Below are positions 18,242 to 25,894 of a DNA stretch of 64,000 nucleotides, in pieces; the stretch's first letter is position 1; every line of letters begins with the position of its first letter. The DNA lies in NCBI RefSeq assembly GCF_011758645.1, contig NZ_JAAMOZ010000001.1, positions 1,488,001-1,552,000 of the forward strand, in the 5' to 3' direction. Below the pieces are notes generated by a model that was not told where the DNA came from, searched no databases, and saw nothing but the letters and a program-made list of their open reading frames with translations. Both the position numbers and the translations under genes were made by a program. The DNA comes from Brooklawnia cerclae. Its GTDB lineage: Bacteria; Actinomycetota; Actinomycetes; Propionibacteriales; Propionibacteriaceae.

Positions 18242-19144
18242 ATGAACAACGAATCCGCGCGCGCGGACCAGGCCGAGCGCATGCATCATGGCTTGGGGTT
18301 CATCGCAGCACTGGACCAGAGCGGGGGGAGCACTCCGAAAGCGCTGAGGCTCTACGGGATCGGCGAGGACGCGTACGGCACCGAGGAGGAGATGTTCGAC
18401 CTCGTGCACGCGATGCGCACCCGCATCATGACGGCGCCGTCCTTCACCGGCGACCGAATATTGGCTGCCATCTTGTTCGAGAAGACGATGGACCGGCAGG
18501 TCGACGCCCTCGATACGGCCGACTACCTGTGGAATCGCAAGCACGTCGTCCCGATCCTCAAGGTCGACAAGGGACTGGCCGCCGAGGCCGACGGCGTGCG
18601 GCTGATGAAACCCATGCCGCGGTTGGACGACCTGCTCGACCGGGCGGTCGCCAAAGGCATCTTCGGCACGAAGATGCGCTCGTTCGTCTCCTCGGCCGAT
18701 GATCGCGGAATCGTCGCCAACGTCGCCCAGCAGTTCGAGATCGCGAACCGGATCCTGGCGAAGGGGCTGGTGCCGATCGTCGAGCCGGAGGTGGACATCC
18801 ACGCGCCCGACAAGGCGGACGCCGAGAAGATCCTGAAGCGGGAGATCACCCGTCATCTGGACGAGGTGCCGCAGGGCAAGCAGGTGATGCTCAAGCTGTC
18901 GATTCCGAGCGTGGCCGATTTCTACGCGGAGACGATCGCGCATCCACGGGTCATGCGGGTCGTGGCGCTTTCGGGCGGCTACACCCGCGACGAGGCGAAC
19001 ACGTTGCTGGCCCGGAATCACGGGATGATCGCCAGCTTCTCCCGCGCACTCACCCAGGGGCTCACGGTCGACATGTCGGACGAGCAGTTCGACGCCGAAC
19101 TCGCAGCGTCCATCGACTCCATCTACCAGGCCTCGATCACCTGA
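18242..19144 (+). CDS. fda: fructose-bisphosphate aldolase, class I (Fda type)
   Basis: 300 residues resembling the Staphylococcus-type class I aldolase throughout: GFIAALDQSGGSTPKALRLY at the N-terminus, PFLKVDKGLA-like PILKVDKGLA, IFGTKMRS, GLVPIVEPEV and VVALSGGYTR. It cleaves fructose 1,6-bisphosphate into DHAP and glyceraldehyde 3-phosphate in glycolysis, without a metal ion. AAAAGGAGG precedes the ATG at 18242, a strong ribosome site suggesting high expression. Single-gene transcript as far as can be seen. Confidence 0.95.
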   Translation: MNNESARADQAERMHHGLGFIAALDQSGGSTPKALRLYGIGEDAYGTEEEMFDLVHAMRTRIMTAPSFTGDRILAAILFEKTMDRQVDALDTADYLWNRKHVVPILKVDKGLAAEADGVRLMKPMPRLDDLLDRAVAKGIFGTKMRSFVSSADDRGIVANVAQQFEIANRILAKGLVPIVEPEVDIHAPDKADAEKILKREITRHLDEVPQGKQVMLKLSIPSVADFYAETIAHPRVMRVVALSGGYTRDEANTLLARNHGMIASFSRALTQGLTVDMSDEQFDAELAASIDSIYQASIT

Positions 19145-19294
19145 GGCCGACAGTGCGGGTCACCGACGGGCGGCTTCGCGAGCGGGGATGTCCGTCGTCC
19201 GGTGCAGGGAGCAACCCTGAGCCGCGCCTGAGGTGACCCGCATGCCGGGCTCGGCGAGTGGAGCCGGTCGGCGCGCGGACGCTAGCCTCGAACC

Positions 19295-19318
19295 ATGACC
19301 GCACGAAGGTTCAACTAG
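19295..19318 (+). CDS. possible 7-codon leader ORF (MTARRFN) before the efflux gene
   Basis: ATG at 19295 reads M-T-A-R-R-F-N then TAG and ends 6 nt before the efflux pump ATG. TAGCCT (19283-19288) lies exactly 6 nt upstream of this ATG, the leaderless-promoter spacing seen for other genes in the window. The pump itself has no clear ribosome site, so its translation may depend on reading of this mini-ORF. Confidence 0.4.
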   Translation: MTARRFN

Positions 19319-19324
19319 AAGACC

Positions 19325-20857
19325 ATGCCAGCGGTCTCCGTCATCTCTCGATCCCGCTCCCACCGACGGCGGTGGTGGGCACTGGGTGTCTTGTCGCTCG
19401 GCCTGTTCATGGCGAGCCTCGACAACACGATCCTCAACGTCGCGCTGCCCACGCTCGCGTTCGATCTGAGCGCATCCACCGACGAACTGCAATGGACGGT
19501 GGACGCGTACCAGGTGACCTATGCGGGCCTGCTGCTGGTCGCGGGATCCCTGGTGGACCGGTGGGGCAAGTCGCGCACCTTCCTCGTGGGGACGCTGCTG
19601 TTCGGCGCGTTCTCCCTCATGGCGGGCCTGGTGAGCACCACGGGCCTGCTCATCGGTGCGCGTGCACTCATGGGGGTGGGGGCTGCCCTCCTGGCGCCGT
19701 CCACCCTGGCGCTCGTCTCACGCCTGTTCGTGAACCCTCACGAGCGAACCGTCGCCTTCGCTTTGTGGTCGGGTGCGAACGGGGCAGGTGGAGCGGTCGG
19801 CCCGCTGCTGTCAGGAGTGCTGCTGGAGCACTTCAGGTGGGGCGCGATCTTCCTCATCAACGTGCCCGTCGCACTCGTCATCGTCGTCGGCGGCCTGGTC
19901 GTGCTGCCCCACGGGCAGCCCAGGAAGACCGGTGCCGGCATCGACTCACCGGGCGCCGCACTGTCGATCCTGGCCCTCGCACTGCTGTGCTGGTCGGTCA
20001 TCTCCGCGCCCGGGCTGGGCGTGTTCTCCCCGCTGGTGGTTGCGGCCTTCCTCGGTGGCGCGGTGCTGATGGTCGTGTTCGTCGTCCGCGAGTCGCAGAC
20101 GCAGCACCCGATCCTGCGGCTGGGGCTGTTCCGCAACCGCCGCTTCTCGGTCGCCGTGGCCGTCTCCGGGTTGGTCACGGCGGGCGGGGCCGGGGCGCTG
20201 TTCGTCCTGACCCAGTACCTCCAGTTCTCGCTGAACTACAGCCCGCTGGAGACCGGCGTACGCATCCTGCCCGTTGCCGCGGCCATGTTCGGCGGCGCGA
20301 TGGCCGCGCCCCACCTGATGCAGCACATCCTCCTGAAGCGGACGGTGCTGGTTGGCCTCGGCTCGGTGGTCGCGGGCTTCGGATGGCTGTCGGCCACGAC
20401 CACGCAGACCACCTTCACCCAGTTGCTGCCCGGGGCCCTGCTGTTCGGTCTGGGCGCCGGGCTGCTCGTCCCCGCCGCGACCCAGGCGGTCATGGACTCT
20501 CTTCCCCCGGATGCCAGCGGGGTCGGGTCGGCCACCAACACCGCCCTCATGCAGGTGGGAAGCGCGCTCGGCGTGGCCGTGATCGGGGCTTTGTTGTCGG
20601 CGCGGTATCGCGACGTCGTCGAGTCCAGCGACGTGTTCGGCCAACTCGGGCAATGGCAGCACGACGTGCTCCAATCGATGGCCGCCGCCATCAAGGCGAT
20701 CCCCAACCTGCCCGCGGACGTCGGCTCGCGGCTGGACGGCGTCGTGCAGTCCGCGTTCATCGAGGGCATGCGGCTGAGCCTGATGGCGAGCACGCTGGCC
20801 GTGTTCCTCGCTCTGGTGGCGGTCGCCGTTCTCTACCCTCGTGACCGGCGCGTATAG
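19325..20857 (+). CDS. MFS drug efflux transporter, DHA2 (14-TM, EmrB/QacA) family
   Basis: 510 residues with about 14 membrane segments. Motif A-like GSLVDRWGKSRTFLVG follows helix 2, LDNTILNVALPTL marks helix 1 as in DHA2 proteins, and motif C-like GANGAGGAVGPLLSG lies in helix 5. It is a proton-driven exporter of drugs or amphiphiles in the cytoplasmic membrane; substrate unknown. The start follows the mini-ORF described separately. The riboflavin riboswitch begins only 18 bp after its stop, with no obvious terminator between. Confidence 0.9.
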   Translation: MPAVSVISRSRSHRRRWWALGVLSLGLFMASLDNTILNVALPTLAFDLSASTDELQWTVDAYQVTYAGLLLVAGSLVDRWGKSRTFLVGTLLFGAFSLMAGLVSTTGLLIGARALMGVGAALLAPSTLALVSRLFVNPHERTVAFALWSGANGAGGAVGPLLSGVLLEHFRWGAIFLINVPVALVIVVGGLVVLPHGQPRKTGAGIDSPGAALSILALALLCWSVISAPGLGVFSPLVVAAFLGGAVLMVVFVVRESQTQHPILRLGLFRNRRFSVAVAVSGLVTAGGAGALFVLTQYLQFSLNYSPLETGVRILPVAAAMFGGAMAAPHLMQHILLKRTVLVGLGSVVAGFGWLSATTTQTTFTQLLPGALLFGLGAGLLVPAATQAVMDSLPPDASGVGSATNTALMQVGSALGVAVIGALLSARYRDVVESSDVFGQLGQWQHDVLQSMAAAIKAIPNLPADVGSRLDGVVQSAFIEGMRLSLMASTLAVFLALVAVAVLYPRDRRV

Positions 20858-20875
20858 TGAGGCGAGCAAGAACGT

Positions 20876-21004
20876 ACGTGCCCGGGGTCGGTGAAAATCC
20901 GAACCGGCGGTGACAGTCCGCGACCCGCACCGGTGAGAATCGGCTGCGGTGGAACCGGTGGAATTCCGGTACCGACGGTGAGAGTCCGGATGGGAGGAGC
21001 ACGT
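20876..21004 (+). promoter_or_regulatory. FMN riboswitch (RFN element)
   Basis: All RFN landmarks are present: closing stem ACGTGC/GCACGT (20876-20881 and 20999-21004), GGGGTCGGTGAAAATCCGAA, CCGGCGGTGACAGTCCGCGA, and the 3' part CCGACGGTGAGAGTCCGGA with GGGAGGAGC. It senses FMN and controls the ABC genes that follow. Downstream, CCCGG (21066-21070) can pair with CCGGG (21077-21081), which overlaps the GGGAGG ribosome site of the next gene, so control is probably at translation initiation. Confidence 0.95.
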
Positions 21005-21096
21005 CGCGTCCGAGCGTCTCGTCGCGGGCCGCGTCCGCGATCGGGCGTCGTTCGGTTGCGTGCACCCCGGGACTGACCGGGAGGAAGCCGCAGCCG

Positions 21097-21918
21097 ATGG
21101 GTCTCCATCATCGTCGTGCTCCATGGAGTGTGCGCGTCGCGGCCCCCGTCCTGCTCGCGCTCGTCGTGCTCGTCGCGTGGTGGATTCTGGCGAGGTCGGG
21201 CGGTATCCCGCGCACGCTGTTGCCCGCGCCGGGCTCGGTGGTCGAACGCTTGGCGGGTGACCTGTCACAGGGACGGATGGTGACACCGACACTGGTCACA
21301 CTGTGGGAGGCCGCGCTGGGGTGCCTGCTGGCCGCCGCGGTCGCGCTGCCCATCGCCTACCTCATCGCCCACAACCATGTCGCCGAGGCGGCCTTGTCGC
21401 CCTATCTCGCGGCGTCCCAGGCCATCCCCGCGGTGGCTCTCGCGCCCCTCCTGGTGCTCTGGGTGGGATACGGGACGCTGCCGGTCGTCCTCCTGTGCTC
21501 GGTCATGGTGTTCTTCCCCGTGGTCCTGTCGACGGTGCTGGGGCTTCGTAGCATCGACCGCGACGTCATCGACGCGGCACGGGTCGACGGGGCCGGGCGG
21601 ACGCAACTGGCCCGCTGGCTGGAGTGGCCGCTTGCCCTCCCGGCCACCCTGACCGGCCTGCGCAACGGGTTCACTCTGTCGATCACGGGGGCCGTGGTCG
21701 GCGAGCTCGTCATGGGAGGCAGCGGTCTGGGGCAGAGGCTCGCGGTGCAGTCGCAGTCCAACGACACCGTGGGGCTCTTCGCGACCCTGGTCGTCCTCAG
21801 CGTTCTTGCCATCGTCATCTATCTGACCATGAGCGGCGTGGAATGGCTGGCCGATCCGTTGGCCTCCCGCCCGCACTGGCGCGCCCTGTTCCGTATCGAG
21901 AAGGAGAAACAACTATGA
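21097..21918 (+). CDS. ribX: riboflavin ABC transporter permease (RibX-like)
   Basis: 273 residues with about six membrane helices and a coupling loop (DAARVDGAGRTQLARWLEWP) typical of nitrate/sulfonate/taurine-type permeases. It follows an FMN riboswitch by 92 bp and precedes an NMT1-type binding protein, the RibXY arrangement predicted for riboflavin uptake in Chloroflexi and other bacteria. GGGAGGAAG precedes the ATG at 21097. No ATPase gene is present in this operon. The stop overlaps the next start as ATGA. Confidence 0.88.
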   Translation: MGLHHRRAPWSVRVAAPVLLALVVLVAWWILARSGGIPRTLLPAPGSVVERLAGDLSQGRMVTPTLVTLWEAALGCLLAAAVALPIAYLIAHNHVAEAALSPYLAASQAIPAVALAPLLVLWVGYGTLPVVLLCSVMVFFPVVLSTVLGLRSIDRDVIDAARVDGAGRTQLARWLEWPLALPATLTGLRNGFTLSITGAVVGELVMGGSGLGQRLAVQSQSNDTVGLFATLVVLSVLAIVIYLTMSGVEWLADPLASRPHWRALFRIEKEKQL

Positions 21919-22916
21919 AACTGTCCCGTCGCGCCTTCCTGGGGGTCGCCGCGGCAGCCGGGTTGGTCGCCTGCGCGCCGAACAACGGGGGCTCGTCGGC
22001 GTCCTCGTCGTCCGGCGGCGGCACGGCGCTCACCCTCGGGCTCACCTACGTGCCCGACATCCAGTTCGCCCCGGTCTACGTCGCGCACAAGCAGGGCTGG
22101 TATGCCGAGGCCGGGCTCGACGTGACGCTGCGCCACCACGGGGCCAACGAGCAGCTCCTGGGTGCGCTGCAGACCGGCGACGAGGACGTGGTCTACGCGG
22201 GCGGCGGCGAGATGCTGCAGGCTCGGGGCGAGGGCATCCCGGTGGTCGACTTCGCCACGCTCTACCAGCAGTACCCGGTGGCGGTCATCGTCCCGGATGC
22301 CTCACCGGTGCGGTCCCTGTCCGACCTGCGCGGGCACAGCATCGGGCTGCCGGGCGAATACGGCGAGAACTGGTATTGCCTGCTCGCGGTACTGGCGCAA
22401 GCAGGCCTCACCCGCGACGACCTCGACATCCAGTCCATCGGCTACACCCAGCACGCCGCCCTCACCGGTGGGAAGGTGGATTCGGTGGTCGGCTACGTCA
22501 ACAACGACGTCGTCCGGTTCGGCGAGGCGGGGTTCGCGATCCGCACCCTTACCGTGGACGATCCGCCGCTGGTCAGCGTCGGGTTCGGAACTCTCGACGA
22601 CACGCTGGCCGCCCGGCCCGACGACCTGAGGGCGTTGCTGGCCGGGACCGAGAAAGGCGCGTCCTTCTGCGCACAGAACCCTGCACAGGCGGTCGAGTTG
22701 TCGAGCGAGTACATCCCGACCCTCACCGACGACGACCAGAAGGCGGTGGCACAAGCCACCCTCACCGCAACCATGCCGCTCTACCAGAGCGACCGGTTCG
22801 GGCAGCAGGACGCGGGGCGCTGGGGTCGCATGGCGACGTTCTTCGCGTCCAACGGTCTGGTCAGCCAGGAGGTGCCGGCCGAGGAGGCGTTCTCGACCGT
22901 CATCACCGAGGGGTAG
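21915..22916 (+). CDS. ribY: riboflavin-binding lipoprotein (RibY-like), probable Tat substrate
   Basis: 333 residues. The signal combines a twin-arginine motif SRRAFL (residues 4-9) with a lipobox-like GLVAC near residues 16-20, then a Ser/Gly linker and an NMT1/THI5 fold (LGLTYVPDIQFAPVYVAHKQ). As the second gene behind an FMN riboswitch it should capture riboflavin, or a flavin precursor, outside the membrane. Family membership is clear; the riboflavin assignment rests on the riboswitch and gene order. Confidence 0.87.
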   Translation: MKLSRRAFLGVAAAAGLVACAPNNGGSSASSSSGGGTALTLGLTYVPDIQFAPVYVAHKQGWYAEAGLDVTLRHHGANEQLLGALQTGDEDVVYAGGGEMLQARGEGIPVVDFATLYQQYPVAVIVPDASPVRSLSDLRGHSIGLPGEYGENWYCLLAVLAQAGLTRDDLDIQSIGYTQHAALTGGKVDSVVGYVNNDVVRFGEAGFAIRTLTVDDPPLVSVGFGTLDDTLAARPDDLRALLAGTEKGASFCAQNPAQAVELSSEYIPTLTDDDQKAVAQATLTATMPLYQSDRFGQQDAGRWGRMATFFASNGLVSQEVPAEEAFSTVITEG

Positions 22917-23047
22917 CGCCGAGACGCCCCGGTCGACGGGGCTCTTGGAGCAGGGTTGTTGACGGGTGTACCTTCAAGGGCGGCAGTTCCCTGTCCAGGG
23001 ACGACTCAACGCTCACGACCGTCTCCAGCGATCCAGAAAGGCGACCG

Positions 23048-23101
23048 ATGCCTGATTGTCCGCCGAGCAGGCCCGAGACCCCGATCCGCGACGCACGCTG
23101 A
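23048..23101 (+). CDS. 17-codon upstream ORF coupled to metX
   Basis: ATG at 23048 has AAAGG 6 nt upstream and encodes MPDCPPSRPETPIRDAR, ending in a TGA that shares its A with the metX ATG (TGATG). metX itself has no ribosome site at 23101, so ribosomes finishing this mini-ORF probably restart on metX. A function as a regulated leader (one Cys, four Pro) is conjecture. Confidence 0.5.
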   Translation: MPDCPPSRPETPIRDAR

Positions 23102-24258
23102 TGCCGGAATTCGGGGACGGGCTCGGGGTGGTCGAGACCAGGAACGTCCAGCTGTTCGATGCGAAGAATCCCCTGGTGCTGACCAGCGGTGAGCAGCTGG
23201 ACGAGGTCGTCGTCGCCTACGAGACCTATGGCACGCTCAACGCCGACCGCAGCAACGCGATCTACATCTGCCATGCGCTCACCGGCGACGCGCACGCCGC
23301 GGGCTGGCACCCGGGCGACCGGCGCCCCGGTTGGTGGGACACGATGATCGGCCCCGGCAAGGCCATCGACACCGACCACTGGTTCGTGGTGTGTTCGAAC
23401 ATGCTCGGCGGCTGTCAGGGGACGACGGGCCCGAGCTCGATCAACCCCGCCACGGACCAGCCCTGGGGACTCGACTTCCCCCTGCTCGACATGGCCGACT
23501 TCGTGACGGTGCACCGGGCCCTGTGCAGCCATCTCGGGGTCACCCGGTTGCACGCCGCCGTCGGCGGATCGCTCGGAGGCATGCAGGTGCTGAGGTGGGC
23601 CATCGACCACCCCGCGGACATGGACGACGCCGTGGTCGTCGCGGCCTCCAGCAGGCTGACGGCTCAGAACATCGCCTTCTCCGCCGTGGGACGCGAGGCG
23701 ATCATGCTGGACGAGAACTTCCACGCCGGGCGGTTCGCCGAACTGGACACCAACCCCGACGTGGGGCTGGCGATCGCCCGGATGATGGCCCACATCACCT
23801 ACAACTCGGAGGAGGGGTTCCAGGAGAAGTTCGGCCGCGACCTGCAGTACGGGCGCTCCTCGCGCGGGTTCGGAGTCGACTTCGCGGTCGAGGGATACCT
23901 CGAACACCAGGGGGAGGTCTTCCTGTCTCGGTTCGACGCCCTGTCCTACCTCTACCTCACACGCGTCATGGACTACTTCGATCCCTTCGCCGCCCCCGAC
24001 GCACTCGACGCCCTGCGCAAGGATCCCGTCCGGTTCCTGGTGATCAGCTTCGACAGCGACTGGCGGTTCTCGACCGAGCACAGCCGGCGGATCGTCCGCC
24101 GCCTGGCAGCCGCCCATCTGCCCGTGAGCTTCCGCGACATCCGGGCGCCATGGGGACACGACTCGTTCCTCCTCACGATCGACTCGTATCTGGCAACGGT
24201 GAAGGCCTTCGTCGAGTCGGACCACGAGTTCCGGTACACCGCCTGGGAGCGCGAATGA
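23101..24258 (+). CDS. metX: homoserine O-acetyltransferase
   Basis: 385 residues of the alpha/beta-hydrolase MetX family: AYETYGTLN and ICHALTGDAHAAG near the N-terminus, nucleophile elbow GGSLGGMQ with S157, the acid loop ISFDSDWRF and the catalytic histidine in APWGHDSFLL. It acetylates homoserine from acetyl-CoA, the first committed step to methionine. The frame also opens at a TTG (23056); ATG 23101 is preferred because of TGATG coupling to the upstream mini-ORF. It overlaps metW by 4 bp. Confidence 0.93.
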   Translation: MPEFGDGLGVVETRNVQLFDAKNPLVLTSGEQLDEVVVAYETYGTLNADRSNAIYICHALTGDAHAAGWHPGDRRPGWWDTMIGPGKAIDTDHWFVVCSNMLGGCQGTTGPSSINPATDQPWGLDFPLLDMADFVTVHRALCSHLGVTRLHAAVGGSLGGMQVLRWAIDHPADMDDAVVVAASSRLTAQNIAFSAVGREAIMLDENFHAGRFAELDTNPDVGLAIARMMAHITYNSEEGFQEKFGRDLQYGRSSRGFGVDFAVEGYLEHQGEVFLSRFDALSYLYLTRVMDYFDPFAAPDALDALRKDPVRFLVISFDSDWRFSTEHSRRIVRRLAAAHLPVSFRDIRAPWGHDSFLLTIDSYLATVKAFVESDHEFRYTAWERE

Positions 24259-24914
24259 CCAACGACACGGCAGGGACGACGCTTCCGCCGGCGGGCCCGG
24301 CCCGTTCGGTGCACCTTCGCGAGGACCTTCGGGTGTTCGCACGCAACATTCCCGGGGGCTCGCGAGTGCTCGATCTCGGGTGTGGTGACGGTGAACTGCT
24401 CGACTGGCTGATCCGGCGCCGCAGCTGCACGGGCACGGGAGTCGAACGCGAACCCGGCGCGGTGATCGCCGCCATCGGTCGCGGTGTCCCGCTGATCGAA
24501 CTCGACATCGAACACGAACTCGACCTGTTCGCGGACGACTCCTACGACGCGGTCGTGCTGAGCCGCACCCTGCAGGCGCTGCTCCGCCCCGACCTGGTGC
24601 TGTCGGCGATGCGCCGCATCGCCCCCCGCATCATCGTGTCGATGCCGAACTTCGGTCTCTGGCGGCACCGCCTGACGCTGCTCAGCGGTCACATGCCGCG
24701 CTCACGCGATCTGCCGTTCAGCTGGTACGCGACACCGAACCTGCACCACTCGACCCTGATCGACCTGGAGCCGCTCTTCGACGCGGCGGGGCTGGGCATC
24801 GTCAAGCGCGTGCCGCTGACGGCGTCGGGCAGGCCACGGGCGCTCGGTCAGGTAGGGGCGAACCTGCTCGCGAGTTCGGCGATCTACGTGCTGGAACGCG
24901 TCGGGGACGCCTGA
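24255..24914 (+). CDS. metW: MetW methyltransferase-like protein
   Basis: 219 residues with SAM motif I VLDLGCGDGELL and the MetW signature SMPNFGLWRHRL plus SWYATPNLHHST. MetW is the usual partner of MetX in many bacteria and is thought to support homoserine acetylation; its own substrate is not settled. The ATG lies inside the metX stop (ATGA), so the two are translationally coupled. The gene ends shortly before the repeat block at 24928. Confidence 0.9.
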   Translation: MTNDTAGTTLPPAGPARSVHLREDLRVFARNIPGGSRVLDLGCGDGELLDWLIRRRSCTGTGVEREPGAVIAAIGRGVPLIELDIEHELDLFADDSYDAVVLSRTLQALLRPDLVLSAMRRIAPRIIVSMPNFGLWRHRLTLLSGHMPRSRDLPFSWYATPNLHHSTLIDLEPLFDAAGLGIVKRVPLTASGRPRALGQVGANLLASSAIYVLERVGDA

Positions 24915-24927
24915 GGGCGGCAACGGC

Positions 24928-25200
24928 GTTTCGACAGGCTCAACGAACGTTCTGGTGGGCTTGGTTCTTGTGGTCCCTGAACGGGCTTGGTTCTTGGGAC
25001 CCCTGAGCTTGTCGAAGGGACGGTCGTTTCGACAAGCTCAACGGGCGTTTTGGTGGGCCTGGTTCTTGGGGTCCCTGAGCTTGTCGAAGGGACGGTCGTT
25101 TCGACAAGCTCAACGGGCGTTTTGGTGGGCCTGGTTCTTGGGGTCCCTGAGCTTGTCGAAGGGACGGTCGCTTCGACAGGCTCAACGTGCGTTTCGACAG
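24928..25200. repeat. 72-bp tandem repeat block built from REP-like palindromes
   Basis: Two exact-looking 72-bp units (25021-25092, 25093-25164) are flanked by a degenerate unit on the left and a partial unit on the right. Each contains GTTTCGACAAGCTCAACG and the inverse core CCTGAGCTTGTCGAAGGG, so each can fold back on itself. This core is a dispersed REP-like element of actinobacteria; related cores occur at 49244 and 54812 here. It separates metW from the HNH gene and abuts the latter's stop. Confidence 0.9.
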
Positions 25201-25202
25201 GC

Positions 25203-25652
25203 TCAGGCAGCGGTCGACAGGAGTTGCCGACGAGTCGGGGCGAACGGTTGCCAGAGCAGCCGCATACCCGCCTCGTCCGGCGTGTGGTTGGCCTTGTGAG
25301 AATTGCACGTGTGGCAGCACGCGACGGTGTTGTGCCAGGTGTTCGTCCCGCCCCGGCTGCTGGGGACCACATGGTCGACGGTGTCGGCACGCTCGCCGCA
25401 GTAGGCGCAGCGCCAGGAGTCGCGGCGCAGAACGCCCCGTTTGGTCCACCCGGGCTCCTTGGCGTAGAGGAAACCCGTCTTCACGTAGCGGGTCAGACGC
25501 AGGGTGGTGGGAACGGGGAAGACACCGATCGTGCGACCGGGGCTCGCCTCCTCGACGATGGCCACCTCTCGGACCAGCATGCCGATGGCGTGCTTGACGC
25601 TCACCGTGTGGAGAGCGGTGTCGTCCGCATTCAGCACAAGTACGTTCGTCAT
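25203..25652 (-). CDS. HNH endonuclease family protein
   Basis: 149 residues. The C-terminal half has the HNH fold: zinc pair CAYC, DHVVPSSRGGTNTWHN and a second pair CHTC followed by NSHK. The N-terminal half (LNADDTALHTVSVKHAIGML) is the conserved lead-in of the actinobacterial housekeeping HNH family. DNA cleavage or nicking is likely, biological role unknown. GGAGGAAGC precedes the ATG. A terminator-like hairpin lies 36 bp upstream in the transcription direction. Confidence 0.88.
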   Translation of the reverse strand: MTNVLVLNADDTALHTVSVKHAIGMLVREVAIVEEASPGRTIGVFPVPTTLRLTRYVKTGFLYAKEPGWTKRGVLRRDSWRCAYCGERADTVDHVVPSSRGGTNTWHNTVACCHTCNSHKANHTPDEAGMRLLWQPFAPTRRQLLSTAA

Positions 25653-25687
25653 GCTTCCTCCGTTTCCTCCGTGCAGCCGGAAACGAA

Positions 25688-25718
25688 AGACCGCCCGGCG
25701 CGCAGCGCAGAGCGGTCT
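25688..25718 (-). terminator. intrinsic terminator or attenuator before the HNH gene
   Basis: Read on the minus strand: AGACCGC, a 17-nt GC-rich loop, GCGGTCT, then TTCGTTT. The perfect 7-bp stem plus T-rich tail is a rare textbook terminator in this genome. It follows the stop of a 24-codon ORF and precedes the HNH start by 36 nt. Confidence 0.65.
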
Positions 25719-25791
25719 AGAGTCGTGGCGGCATGAGGCGCCCAGTCATGGGCGGTAGTATCGCCGTCCCTGGCTTGGTCGCTGGGCGCAT
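25717..25791 (-). CDS. possible 24-residue leader peptide upstream of the HNH gene
   Basis: ATG at 25791 follows GAGGAGGG by 6 nt, one of the best ribosome sites in the window, and encodes MRPATKPGTAILPPMTGRLM plus PPRL before TAG. The stop codon sits at the foot of the terminator hairpin, as in attenuators. Unrecognised; it may instead be a small free-standing gene. Confidence 0.4.
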   Translation of the reverse strand: MRPATKPGTAILPPMTGRLMPPRL

Positions 25792-25894
25792 GGCCGTCCC
25801 TCCTCGCGGGTTCTTCTGCCGACACTCTAGACAGTCGACGAGCCCGAGCGCAGCATTGTTCGGCCAACAATCTGTTACGTGTCGATGAACGGGA

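Noticed and set aside
22917-23047. SAM riboswitch upstream of metX
   Set aside because: None of the SAM-I, SAM-II or SAM-IV core sequences could be recognised in this segment; only the mini-ORF is supported.
24928-25200. Possible CRISPR array
   Set aside because: The repeats are contiguous 72-bp units with palindromic cores and no unique spacers, and no cas gene lies nearby.
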